From JAUIAI01 sp049680625 (GTDB lineage: Bacteria; Pseudomonadota; Gammaproteobacteria; Burkholderiales; Burkholderiaceae_E): a DNA stretch of 30,837 nucleotides. The notes beneath the pieces were generated by a model. That model searched no databases. It saw only the letters and a list, made by a program, of their open reading frames with translations, and was not told where the DNA came from. The stretch is from contig JBAUID010000127.1 in NCBI GenBank assembly GCA_049680625.1, forward strand, positions 1-30,837, written 5' to 3'. The first letter of the stretch is position 1. Each line of letters begins with the position of its first letter. A program made the position numbers and the translations under genes. Of the stretch, positions 7,366 to 16,000 are shown one piece after another.

Positions 7366-8175
7366 ATGATGAACGCAGCCAGCCTGCCCTCTCGTCCGCC
7401 CCGCTCCAACATTCGCTGGATGATGCTTGCCATCGCGGTTCTCATCGTTGCAAGCTTTGCAACGCTTGACCTGCAATTCGATGAGTTTCTCGACCCCAGC
7501 GCTTACACCAAGATGCGCGAATTCATTGGTGGTTTTTTTCCGCCGATGACCGACTCCGATTTCCTGCGCAGACTTGGCTGGGCTTCGCTACAAACCATTG
7601 GCATGTCGCTGATCGGCACAGTCATCGCTGCCGTCCTGGCCCTGGCACTGGCCATACCAGCAGCAGCGGGCACAGGGCAATCTCCACTGCGCAGACTGGT
7701 ACGCTCGCTGACCCGCCTGCTACTCAATGCATTGCGATCCGTGCCCGAACTGGTCTGGGCCTCGCTGCTGGTAATCGCCGCTGGCCTCGGCCCGTTTCCC
7801 GGCACCCTGGCGTTGGCCGCGCACACCACCGGCGTACTTGGACGGCTGTTTGCCGATACGCTTGAAAACCTACCCACCGCGCCGGTTGACGCGTTGCGAC
7901 ACAACGGGACCTCAGCAGCCGCGATCTTTGCCTACGCCACGGTGCCGCTGGCCCTGCCCCAGTTACTGTCTTATTCTCTGTATCGCTGGGAAAACAATAT
8001 TCGAGCCGCTGCCGTGCTTGGTGTTGTCGGCGCCGGAGGGCTTGGCCAGATGCTGCACTTTCACCTCAGCCTGTTTCATATGCAGGAGGCCGCCGGGGTA
8101 GTCATGGCAATGCTGATTCTTGTTGGCCTGGTTGATGCATTGAGTTACTTCACGCGGCGGCATCTGACCCGTTGA
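7366..8175 (+). CDS. PhnE-like ABC transporter permease (second of two)
   Basis: A 269-residue permease related to the gene before it: both carry the VPELVW segment, the GVLGR/GMLGK...L..NG coupling region and the VGAGGLGQ loop before the last membrane segment. The ATG at 7366 is preceded by an AGG-rich ribosome site. The pair resembles the split PhnE1/PhnE2 layout of some phosphonate importers. It should form the membrane channel with the preceding permease. The next gene, an ATPase of another ABC class, starts 30 bp downstream. Confidence 0.9.
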   Translation: MMNAASLPSRPPRSNIRWMMLAIAVLIVASFATLDLQFDEFLDPSAYTKMREFIGGFFPPMTDSDFLRRLGWASLQTIGMSLIGTVIAAVLALALAIPAAAGTGQSPLRRLVRSLTRLLLNALRSVPELVWASLLVIAAGLGPFPGTLALAAHTTGVLGRLFADTLENLPTAPVDALRHNGTSAAAIFAYATVPLALPQLLSYSLYRWENNIRAAAVLGVVGAGGLGQMLHFHLSLFHMQEAAGVVMAMLILVGLVDALSYFTRRHLTR

Positions 8176-8205
8176 ACTTACCCAAACAAAACTGGTCACT
8201 GCCCA

Positions 8206-8922
8206 ATGACAGCTATTGGTAAAAGCACCGGCCCGGCGGATGCAACGGGTGTGCCGGCTGCACCTGTTGTCCAATTGGCCGGCCTTGGCAAACGTTTTGG
8301 TGACCGATGGGTCCTGCGCAATATTCACTGGGCTCTAAACCGTGGCGAGCGCGTCGCCCTGGTTGGCGAGTCGGGTACGGGTAAATCCACTGTCCTGAAC
8401 ATTATCGCCGGTCTTGAACCCGTCAGCGAAGGTGAAGTTAATGTGCTTGGCCAGCCGATGCATAACACCGCGGTTGACGCCAGCGCGCAGCTGCGACGCG
8501 AATCAATTGGTTTTGTCTTCCAGGCGTTTCACCTGCTGCCACACCTGCGGGTCTGGCAAAACATCGCCCTGCCTTTGATCCTGAACGGCATTGGTGAGCA
8601 CAAAAGCCGGGCTCGGGTAGGCGAGTTACTCGATCGCCTCTCGCTGGGTAACCGCAGCGAGGACTGGCCGGCCAGTTTGTCCGGTGGCGAACAGCAGCGG
8701 ATTGCCCTGGCCCGCGCCCTGGTTCATCAACCCGCACTGGTGCTGGCTGATGAACCGACCGGTAACCTCGACCCCCGCATTGCTGGCGAGGCCCTGCAAT
8801 TGCTCCACGAACTGGTGGCAGAAGCTGGTGCCAGCTTGATCATGGTGACCCATTCCGAACCAGCCGCACGGGCAGCAGACCGGGTTGTGCAACTGCGCGA
8901 CGGTTTACTGCAACCGGGATGA
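8206..8922 (+). CDS. YbbA/LolD-like ABC exporter ATP-binding protein
   Basis: A 238-residue ATPase of the MacB/LolD/YbbA class. It has Walker A GESGTGKST (about 64-72), Q-loop VFQAFHLLPHLRVWQNIALP, signature LSGGEQQRIALARAL, Walker B LVLADEPTGNLD and switch region VTHSEPAA. The FQAFHLLP...N..LP pattern separates this class from nutrient importers. Its stop overlaps the start of the FtsX-type permease by 4 bases (ATGA), so the two form one transporter. The class moves lipids or lipoproteins or performs mechanotransmission across the envelope; the substrate here is unknown. Confidence 0.92.
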   Translation: MTAIGKSTGPADATGVPAAPVVQLAGLGKRFGDRWVLRNIHWALNRGERVALVGESGTGKSTVLNIIAGLEPVSEGEVNVLGQPMHNTAVDASAQLRRESIGFVFQAFHLLPHLRVWQNIALPLILNGIGEHKSRARVGELLDRLSLGNRSEDWPASLSGGEQQRIALARALVHQPALVLADEPTGNLDPRIAGEALQLLHELVAEAGASLIMVTHSEPAARAADRVVQLRDGLLQPG

Positions 8923-11621
8923 ACCGAACCATTTGCCGATGGGCTTGGATTGCAGCCTGGCGTCAGCAGCCCGGTGCGTTGCTGGCCGCGGTGCTGGCTA
9001 TTGCCATGGGGGTTGCCCTGGCCCTGGGTATTGACCTGGTCAACCGCACTGCCTTGCATCGATTCAGCCTGGCGATCAATACGATTAACGGCGCCGCCGA
9101 CTTGCAAGTCACCACTCCTGACGGCCGTCTCCCGGACCAGATACTCGGGAGCTTTGAACAACACCCGCAGGTGAAGATTGCCAGCCCGGTGATTGATACC
9201 CGGGTCACCGTGGTGCCCAGGTCACCGGGTCAGGCGAATCGCCAGCTACAAGTAATTGGCATCGATATTTTCCGCGCAGCGCGAATCACACCATCACTAA
9301 TGCCGCAACCTGACGACCCGGATTCTGACAACACCGGCAATGCTGACAACAAACGATCCAACCCACCGAGCGGCACTGACAATCCGTTGTTTGCGAATAA
9401 CAGCGTGTTCCTGTCAGCGGCTGCGCTGAGCGAGTTTGATCAAAAGCCTGGCCAGCCCCTGACCATCCTGGTAAACAATCAACAGCTGACGCTGCGCATC
9501 GCCGGCACAGTACCAGGAGTACCGCCGGGGCAGGCGCTTGCGGTGATGGATATTGGCACTGCGCAGTGGTTGCTGGCGTGGCAAAACACCATCAGCAGGA
9601 TTGATCTGCGGGTTCAGGAGAACACCACGGCTGACAGCCTGCGCGCGGCAATATTGGCAAGCGACTCGTCGGGGGCACAACCCTCGGGCTCACAGCCCAA
9701 TTGGCAATTGAATACACCGGACCAGGCAGGCCTGCGCATGGCCAATTTGTCACGTGCTTATCGGGTCAACCTGAACGTTCTGGCGCTGGTGGCCTTGTTC
9801 ACCGGTGGCTTTATTGTTTATGCAACCATGAGCCTGACCAGCTTACGCCTGGCACCAACCCTGGCCATGCTGAATATTCTGGGCGCGCAAGCCATACTGC
9901 CGTTGACAATTATTGTCGGTCTCGCCTTAGTGCTTGGCGTTGTTGGTGCCGTGTTGGGTATTGGGCTCGGTATCGGACTCGCTCAGCTGTTACTGGGTTA
10001 TGTCGGCGGTGATCTTGGCGGCGGATACTTTGGGCAGGAGACTACAACCGCGGTTATTCCCTGGCTATCGGTCGCCGCTTTTGCCGGCCTGGGCATTGCC
10101 GCAGCGATCGCCGGCGCCCTGGCACCCGCCCTCGCACTGCGATCAATGGCGCCGGCACAAACGCTGCGTAGTGGTTTCGCCATTGGCAATGGCCACCAGG
10201 CAAACTATCGCGTCACTCTGATGCTGGTCATCGCAGGCGCCGTGTTGCAGTTTCTGCCACCCATTGGCGGCCTGCCATTGCCATCTTATCTGGCCATTGC
10301 CTGCTGGTTATTTGCCGGAGTGGCTTTTACCGGGCCGCTTAGTGCGTGGGTGGTTCGTATGCTCAGTGCGAACGGGCGGGCCACCTGGCGTAACGCAAGC
10401 GCGTGGCTGGCCAGTCAACGCCTGATCAGTGCCAAAAGCAGCACGGTGGCAGCACTGGCCGGGGTGGTCGCCAGCTTTGCCCTGGTCAGCGCAATGGCCA
10501 TCATGGTGCACAGCTTTCGGGTCTCGGTTGCCGACTGGCTTGATGCCGTGCTGCCAGCTGACATATTTTTAAGAGTCCCGGTCAGTGCGGCCCAGGCAGG
10601 CCTTGATGCCAACACCATCAATACCATTAGCAACCTGCCCGGGGTCGGTTCGGTATCCTCGTTACGGGTCATCCAGCTAATAACCGACCCATCCCAGCCT
10701 GCGGTTGCCGTGCTCGCCCGTCAGATCCGTCGTAACAACCCCGAATTGTCTTTGCCGGTAACCGGCACCGTCCTGCAGCCGGCCAACCGCCGTGATGACT
10801 GTATCACTGTGTACGCATCCGAGCCGGCCGCCATGCGCTTTCAACTGGCGGTTGGAGATCTGGTTGGCTTGCCGCTGACTCTTAAACCGACTACCGACAA
10901 GCCAGCGCATACAAGAGACAAAACCCGTGTTGATCTGTCGTCAACTCAGACCATTCGAACCCCGGTGCCCTGCTTCCAGGTTGCCGCCATCTGGCGTGAT
11001 TACGCGCGTCAACACGGTGCGTTTGCAATACATCAGGAAGATTACCAGGCGCTGACCGGAGATCAATCGGTGAGTGACCTGGCAATAAACCTCACGCCCG
11101 ACACAGCAGCCGAACCCGTGATGCAGGCGATTCGCGCTGCAATGCCCGCGGATGGTCTGCAAATGCGAACCGCATCAGATATCCGGCAACTGTCACTGAA
11201 AATTTTTGACCGCAGTTTTGCGGTTACTTACGCACTGGAAGCGGTCGCCTTACTGGTCGGTTTGTTCGGGGTTGCCACAACCTATGCTGGTGAAGCCCTG
11301 TCCCGGGTTCGCGAATTTGGCATGTTGCGACATCTCGGCCTGACCCGCGCTGCGGTCGCACGCACTTTTGCATTTGAAGCCGGCTTCAGCATTGCGCTCG
11401 GTGTTGCCTGGGGCGCAGTGCTTGGTGGCATCATTTCCCAGGTCTTGATACACCGGGTGAATCCGCAATCCTTCCACTGGACGATGCAAACCCACTGGCC
11501 CGTGCCTATCCTGGCCAGCGCCGCCCTGGCGCTGCTCATCCTGGGCATTGTGACCGCGGTTATTGCGGCCCGCCGTGCGTCCGGGCACGAACCCATTGCA
11601 GCGGTACGGAGCGACTGGTGA
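8919..11621 (+). CDS. YbbP-like FtsX-family ABC transporter permease
   Basis: A 900-residue inner-membrane protein with an N-terminal membrane segment (about 18-36, LLAAVLAIAMGVALALGI), a large periplasmic part, an FtsX block (about 285-410), further segments near 430-475 and 505-530, a second periplasmic part, and a final FtsX block (about 770-890) ending in a cytoplasmic AARRASGHEPIAAVR motif. Two FtsX blocks and the length match YbbP rather than MacB or LolC. It is coupled to its ATPase by an ATGA overlap and to the next gene by a stop/start overlap. The complex probably moves or displaces a hydrophobic substrate at the periplasmic face, which the secreted lipocalin-like partner may receive (inference). 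Confidence 0.9.
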   Translation: MNRTICRWAWIAAWRQQPGALLAAVLAIAMGVALALGIDLVNRTALHRFSLAINTINGAADLQVTTPDGRLPDQILGSFEQHPQVKIASPVIDTRVTVVPRSPGQANRQLQVIGIDIFRAARITPSLMPQPDDPDSDNTGNADNKRSNPPSGTDNPLFANNSVFLSAAALSEFDQKPGQPLTILVNNQQLTLRIAGTVPGVPPGQALAVMDIGTAQWLLAWQNTISRIDLRVQENTTADSLRAAILASDSSGAQPSGSQPNWQLNTPDQAGLRMANLSRAYRVNLNVLALVALFTGGFIVYATMSLTSLRLAPTLAMLNILGAQAILPLTIIVGLALVLGVVGAVLGIGLGIGLAQLLLGYVGGDLGGGYFGQETTTAVIPWLSVAAFAGLGIAAAIAGALAPALALRSMAPAQTLRSGFAIGNGHQANYRVTLMLVIAGAVLQFLPPIGGLPLPSYLAIACWLFAGVAFTGPLSAWVVRMLSANGRATWRNASAWLASQRLISAKSSTVAALAGVVASFALVSAMAIMVHSFRVSVADWLDAVLPADIFLRVPVSAAQAGLDANTINTISNLPGVGSVSSLRVIQLITDPSQPAVAVLARQIRRNNPELSLPVTGTVLQPANRRDDCITVYASEPAAMRFQLAVGDLVGLPLTLKPTTDKPAHTRDKTRVDLSSTQTIRTPVPCFQVAAIWRDYARQHGAFAIHQEDYQALTGDQSVSDLAINLTPDTAAEPVMQAIRAAMPADGLQMRTASDIRQLSLKIFDRSFAVTYALEAVALLVGLFGVATTYAGEALSRVREFGMLRHLGLTRAAVARTFAFEAGFSIALGVAWGAVLGGIISQVLIHRVNPQSFHWTMQTHWPVPILASAALALLILGIVTAVIAARRASGHEPIAAVRSDW

Positions 11622-12769
11622 TGAACAAATGGAAGAACAAACGATTGCGCCGTCGCCAACTACTGCAACGCGGAGCATCACTTTCAGCATTAGCGACCGG
11701 GCTGGGCTGGCGTGAATTGTCCCAAGCCACTACACCCCAACAGTCGCCACCGACTCCGGTGATTTATCCCGCAGTTGTCCCGGGCCGAAACCTGGCATTT
11801 CCGGCTGACCATGGTGCCCACCCGGACTACCGTACGGAATGGTGGTATTTCACCGGCTGGCTGGACACGGCAACCGAGCCTGTGGGTGTCCAACTGACTT
11901 TTTTTCGCAGCCGCACCCGTCACAGCCCGGACAATCCGAGCCGCTTCGCACCGCAGCAGTTGATGTTCGCCCACGCCGCGCTGGCCACTGGCTCTCAGAA
12001 AAAACTGATGCATGAGCAACTCGCCGCCCGGGCCGACCGACCGATGTACTCGCTGACCGATACCAGATTGCAGATGCCATCAGCCACCGGGCAGTGGTCA
12101 ATGGTGCGCGCGGCGAACGACAGTTATCGCGCAGTTGCGTCCAGCCCGGCGTTTCGATTTGACCTGCACCTGCGGCCGCAATATCAGCCGGTACTTCAAG
12201 GCGAGCTGGGCTATTCACTCAAGGGCCCACAACCCCGGCAAGCCAGTTATTACTACAGCCGGCCTCAGTTAGCACTGAATGGGTCGCTACAGATAAACGG
12301 CAGCGCCATTGTTGTGGCCGGCGGAACCGGCTGGCTGGACCATGAATGGTCCAGTGAGATTCTCGATCCACAAGCGGTCGGCTGGGACTGGATTGGTCTG
12401 AACCTGGACAACGGAGACGCGCTGATGGCGTTTCAGATTCGCCGCGCCAGTGGCCTCGCCCTGCACTCACACGCCCGTTGGATTCGCGCAGGGAAACCAG
12501 CAACAACACCGGCACCAGTTTTCACGGTGCAGCGCCGCTGGCGTTCACCACGAACCAATACCGAGTATCCCGTCCAGTTTTTGGTCACGGTGGGCCAGTG
12601 GCAGTGCCTGCTACAACCCTTAATCGACGATCAGGAGATGGACAGCCGGCGCAGCACCGGGACACTTTACTGGGAGGGCGCGGTGCAGGCAATTGCTCCG
12701 CAGTCGGGTCAGGTGATTGGCCGGGGCTATCTTGAGTTAACCGGTTATGCAGGCAAAGTGCGCTTCTGA
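11621..12769 (+). CDS. AttH/CrtC-like lipocalin-fold protein with Tat signal
   Basis: A 382-residue exported protein of the AttH / carotenoid 1,2-hydratase (CrtC-like) superfamily. The N-terminus has a Tat-like signal (LRRRQLLQRG, then a weakly hydrophobic stretch). The family marks ADHGAHPDYRTEWWYFTGWL (about 65-84) and GWLDHEWSSE (about 236-245) are clear. AttH-like proteins accompany an ATPase/FtsX-permease pair in other proteobacteria, as they do here. Two starts are possible, GTG 11618 (4-base overlap with the permease) or ATG 11621 (1-base overlap); I use the ATG. The ligand or reaction is unknown; related proteins act on hydrophobic polyenes or lipids. Confidence 0.85.
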   Translation: MNKWKNKRLRRRQLLQRGASLSALATGLGWRELSQATTPQQSPPTPVIYPAVVPGRNLAFPADHGAHPDYRTEWWYFTGWLDTATEPVGVQLTFFRSRTRHSPDNPSRFAPQQLMFAHAALATGSQKKLMHEQLAARADRPMYSLTDTRLQMPSATGQWSMVRAANDSYRAVASSPAFRFDLHLRPQYQPVLQGELGYSLKGPQPRQASYYYSRPQLALNGSLQINGSAIVVAGGTGWLDHEWSSEILDPQAVGWDWIGLNLDNGDALMAFQIRRASGLALHSHARWIRAGKPATTPAPVFTVQRRWRSPRTNTEYPVQFLVTVGQWQCLLQPLIDDQEMDSRRSTGTLYWEGAVQAIAPQSGQVIGRGYLELTGYAGKVRF

Positions 12770-12809
12770 GGCGGCCTCCGGAACTGTCCGGGACGTTCCA
12801 GGGGCTGGG

Positions 12810-12844
12810 CTTAACGAGATAAGCGACGCAGTGATACAGTTAAG
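12810..12844. promoter_or_regulatory. Inverted repeat with weak promoter-like hexamers upstream of the Mo oxidoreductase
   Basis: CTTAAC (12810-12815) and GTTAAG (12839-12844) are inverted copies 23 bp apart in the 130-bp gap before the oxidoreductase. TTAACG followed after about 18 bp by TACAGT gives a weak sigma-70-like pair in the same place. An imperfect GGAAC/GTTCC hairpin lies just upstream (about 12780-12800) and might end the previous operon, but has no T-run. Confidence 0.25.
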
Positions 12845-12899
12845 TCTCTGACCGTCATCCTACCGGTTGCGGTCACCGCCTCTTCAACCAGCCAAAACA

Positions 12900-14981
12900 A
12901 TGCCAGCCAAAATCACTGTTAAAACCGAGCCGCAATACGTGCCTTCAGTCTGCCCGCATGACTGCACCAGTACCTGTGCCCTGGACGTCGAGCGCCTGGA
13001 TGACAACACCATCGGCCGCGTGCGCGGCGGCCAGAGAAACGCCTATACCGCCGGGGTCATCTGCGAGAAGGTTGCCCGCTATGCCGAAAGGGTTCATCAC
13101 CCCGATCGTTTACTCACACCAATGCGGCGTACCGGCCCCAAAGGCAGTCAACAATTCGAAGCGGTCAGCTGGGACGATGCGCTGGACCTGGTCGCAGAAA
13201 CCTTCATTCAAAAAACCCAGCGCTACGGCACAGAAACTGTCTGGCCGTATTACTACGCCGGCACCATGGGCCATGTGCAGCGCGACGGCATCAATCGCCT
13301 GCGCAACGTCATGAAATATTCCGGTTTCTACTCGACAATTTGCGTCACCTTGTCTGACACCGGGTGGATTGCCGGCACTGGCGCCAAGCGCGGTGCCAAT
13401 CTGCTGGAAGCCGCGCAACATTCAGACCTGATCGTGATCTGGGGCGGCAACCCGGTGAATACCCAGGTTAATGTGATGACCCACGTGATGCAGGCAAAAA
13501 AGCGTGGTGCCAAACTGGTTGTGGTTGATCCTTACCGAACCGGCACGGCCAGCCGGGCAGACATTCATCTTGCCGTCAAACCTGGCACCGATGGTGCGTT
13601 GGCTTGCGCCGTGATGCACGTGTTGTTCAAAGAGGGTTATGCAGACCGTGACTATATGGCCGCTTACACCGACGCGCCCGCTGACCTCGAAGCCCATTTA
13701 CAATCCCGAACCCCGGCATGGGCCGCCGCGATTACCGGTTTGAGCGAACAGGAAATTATCAGTTTTGCCCGCTTGTACGGCAATTCGAAAGCCCCGTTTA
13801 TTCGCGCCCATCATGGTTTTTCACGGTCGCGTAACGGTGCGGTAAACATGCACGCGGTCACCTGTCTGCCGGCAGTTACCGGCGCCTGGAAACACCGCGG
13901 TGGTGGGGCGCTGTATGCCAACGGCGTGATTTACCCGCTGAACAAAACTCTGATTGAAGGCACTGACGTAGTTGATCCGGCAATCCGGATGCTCGACCAA
14001 TCCCGGCTTGGCCCGATACTGACGGGGGACCCCGACGCGCTAAAAAACGGCCCGCCGGTGACGGCTATGCATATCCAGAACACCAATCCGGCCGTGGTCT
14101 GTCCAGAACTTGGAAAAGTACACGAAGGCATGATGCGTGACGATCTTTTCATGTGTGTGCATGAACAGTTCATGACCGAAACCGCCCGCCTCGCTGACGT
14201 TGTTCTGCCAGCAACCATGTTCCTTGAGCACGATGATTTCTACACTGCCTCAGGACACACCGTTTTCCAGGTCGCCAGGAAAGTGATTGAAGCCCCCGGC
14301 GAGTGCCGCGAGAACCATTGGGTAAACAACGAGTTGGCCCGGCGACTGGGGGCCAGCCACCGCGGTATGGAGATGACCGCATGGGAAATGGTCGACCAGA
14401 CATTACAAACCTCCGGCATGTGGGGGGCACAACAAAACTTTGAGGCCGGTGGTCAGGACTTTGCGCCATCGTTCGAAACTTCAAACTTTCTGGATGGCTT
14501 TGCCTGGCCGGACAAGCGCTTTCGGTTTAAACCTGATTGGGCCGCTTTTGGTGGCCGGCATCAAACCATGCCAGCCCTGCCCGACCACTTCGACGTGATC
14601 GACAACGCTTCAGACGACAAACCGTTTCGCCTGGTGGCTGCGCCGGCGCGCACCTTTCTCAATACCAGCTTCACCGAAACACCGGGTTCTCTTAAACGCG
14701 AGAAAAAACCCAGTCTGATGATGCACGAACAAGACTGCAAAGCCATGGGTGTGAATGACGGCGATGCAGTTCGTCTGGGCAATGACCGCGGCGACATTAA
14801 TGCTACGGTTCAAATTTCAGCGGGACAACAACCCGGCGTTGTGATTCTTGAAGGCATCTGGCCCAACCAGTTTTTCAAAGACGGTTTGGGTGTCAACGCG
14901 CTGACATCATCAGAGCCGGGTTTTCCGAATGGGGGCGCAGTGTTTCACGACACCGCTGTATGGGTACGGCCGCAATCCTGA
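12900..14981 (+). CDS. Molybdopterin (bis-MGD) oxidoreductase, cytoplasmic, substrate unknown
   Basis: A 693-residue member of the DMSO reductase family. The N-terminal [4Fe-4S] site is C-x3-C-x3-C (CPHDCTSTC, about residues 19-27) with a fourth Cys in GVICEK. Molybdopterin-binding blocks follow: SWDDALDLVAE, IVIWGGNPVNTQ, VVVDPYRTGTA, KPGTDGALACA, then QNTNPAVVCPE and LPATMFLEHDD. The C-terminal molybdopterin dinucleotide domain starts near residue 570 and includes FLNTSFTETP. The STICVT segment is where the Mo ligand often sits, so its Cys is a candidate ligand. There is no Tat signal, so the enzyme is cytoplasmic. ATG 12900 is preferred over the TTG at 12867, though no clear ribosome site is seen. 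No partner subunit is adjacent. The substrate cannot be told from sequence; selenium oxyanion is a guess from location only. Confidence 0.88.
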   Translation: MPAKITVKTEPQYVPSVCPHDCTSTCALDVERLDDNTIGRVRGGQRNAYTAGVICEKVARYAERVHHPDRLLTPMRRTGPKGSQQFEAVSWDDALDLVAETFIQKTQRYGTETVWPYYYAGTMGHVQRDGINRLRNVMKYSGFYSTICVTLSDTGWIAGTGAKRGANLLEAAQHSDLIVIWGGNPVNTQVNVMTHVMQAKKRGAKLVVVDPYRTGTASRADIHLAVKPGTDGALACAVMHVLFKEGYADRDYMAAYTDAPADLEAHLQSRTPAWAAAITGLSEQEIISFARLYGNSKAPFIRAHHGFSRSRNGAVNMHAVTCLPAVTGAWKHRGGGALYANGVIYPLNKTLIEGTDVVDPAIRMLDQSRLGPILTGDPDALKNGPPVTAMHIQNTNPAVVCPELGKVHEGMMRDDLFMCVHEQFMTETARLADVVLPATMFLEHDDFYTASGHTVFQVARKVIEAPGECRENHWVNNELARRLGASHRGMEMTAWEMVDQTLQTSGMWGAQQNFEAGGQDFAPSFETSNFLDGFAWPDKRFRFKPDWAAFGGRHQTMPALPDHFDVIDNASDDKPFRLVAAPARTFLNTSFTETPGSLKREKKPSLMMHEQDCKAMGVNDGDAVRLGNDRGDINATVQISAGQQPGVVILEGIWPNQFFKDGLGVNALTSSEPGFPNGGAVFHDTAVWVRPQS

Positions 14982-15044
14982 GCATCGGACGCAGCAAAAG
15001 CAACGGCAGCTTAAGCGACAATCACCAGCGGCCTGCCCCTGGCC

Positions 15045-15842
15045 TTATTTGCGGCCGTGAGTCCAAGCCTGCATCATGCGACGCGGCTCGTCAGTACGCC
15101 AGGATTGCTCAAACGCATCAATGCCGGCCTGGACCGCTTCATCAACACCGAGGCGCTCCCAGCGGCGCATCAGGGTTTTCTGATCACGTACCGCCTGCGG
15201 CCCGTTGGCCAGCAGAGAATCCAACCACTGGCTCACCACGCCATCCAGTTCCGCCCGCGGCACAACCCGGTGCAGCAAACCCCACTCGTACGCGGTAGCC
15301 GCACTGAAATTGTCACCCAGCAATAACATTTCCCGGGTTCGCGGCCAGCCAACAATACCAGGCAAAATGGCCGCCTCAACAACCGACGGAATGCCAAGCT
15401 TAACCTCCGGCATACCAAACAAGGCATCATCAACCGACACCAGCAAATCGGCTGAAGCAGCTAACTCCAGCCCGGCACCAAAAACAACCCCGTTAATGCG
15501 GGCAATCACCGGCGCCGGAAATTCGCGCAAGGCGTTGCAACACTGATGAACCGCGGTGATAAATTCGCGCGCACTTGTTTCATCAAGCTGACTCATCAGG
15601 CGAATATCCGCCCCGCCAACAAAAGCCCGTTCGCCGGCGCCGGTGACAACAAGCGCCCGAACCATTGGATCTTGCGCCGCCTGCGTCACGGCATCAACTA
15701 AAGCGCGCAGGGTTTGCAGATCAAGAGCGTTGCTTTTTTCAGCGCGGTTGATGGTCAGTCGCGCAACACTCGCTGCTGAATCAAGACCGGGTGCGGTTGC
15801 GGTTACAGGATCAATGGATAGTTTTATTGTTGGATGGGTCAT
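15045..15842 (-). CDS. Enoyl-CoA hydratase/isomerase family protein
   Basis: A 265-residue crotonase-fold enzyme. The oxyanion-hole segments are AFVGGADI (about 73-80) and INGVVFGAGLELAAS; both catalytic glutamates of true hydratases appear kept, one in GAGLELA and one in FGMPEVKLG. It should hydrate or isomerise a CoA-thioester in the cytoplasm; sequence alone does not fix the chain length or pathway. The first 25 or so residues are an extra, less conserved stretch. It converges on the Mo oxidoreductase with a 63-bp gap and follows the AA_synth gene on the same strand after 158 bp. Confidence 0.92.
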   Translation of the reverse strand: MTHPTIKLSIDPVTATAPGLDSAASVARLTINRAEKSNALDLQTLRALVDAVTQAAQDPMVRALVVTGAGERAFVGGADIRLMSQLDETSAREFITAVHQCCNALREFPAPVIARINGVVFGAGLELAASADLLVSVDDALFGMPEVKLGIPSVVEAAILPGIVGWPRTREMLLLGDNFSAATAYEWGLLHRVVPRAELDGVVSQWLDSLLANGPQAVRDQKTLMRRWERLGVDEAVQAGIDAFEQSWRTDEPRRMMQAWTHGRK

Positions 15843-15951
15843 TATTAAATGAGACTGGCCAGTTCAGTTAGTGGGGTATTGCAAATTGGATATTTAAAGT
15901 GGGAGTGTGACGATAACACGGAGACATTTTTCGTTTTTTGCAGGCGATCCG

Positions 15952-15979
15952 ACTGCAGCCGGACTGCAACCCAACTGCA
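15952..15979. repeat. Three ACTGCA hexamers spaced 11 bp apart
   Basis: ACTGCA occurs at 15952-15957, 15963-15968 and 15974-15979, each start 11 bp from the last, about one DNA turn. They lie in the 158-bp gap between the AA_synth stop and the enoyl-CoA hydratase start, about 110 bp upstream of the latter. Phased hexamers suggest cooperative protein binding on one helix face. Confidence 0.6.
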
Positions 15980-16000
15980 ATTCCATAACAAATCCATTCT

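Noticed and set aside
12900..14981. Possible selenocysteine in the Mo enzyme, suggested by the selenium context
   Set aside because: The frame has no internal TGA and the candidate ligand position is a normal Cys codon.
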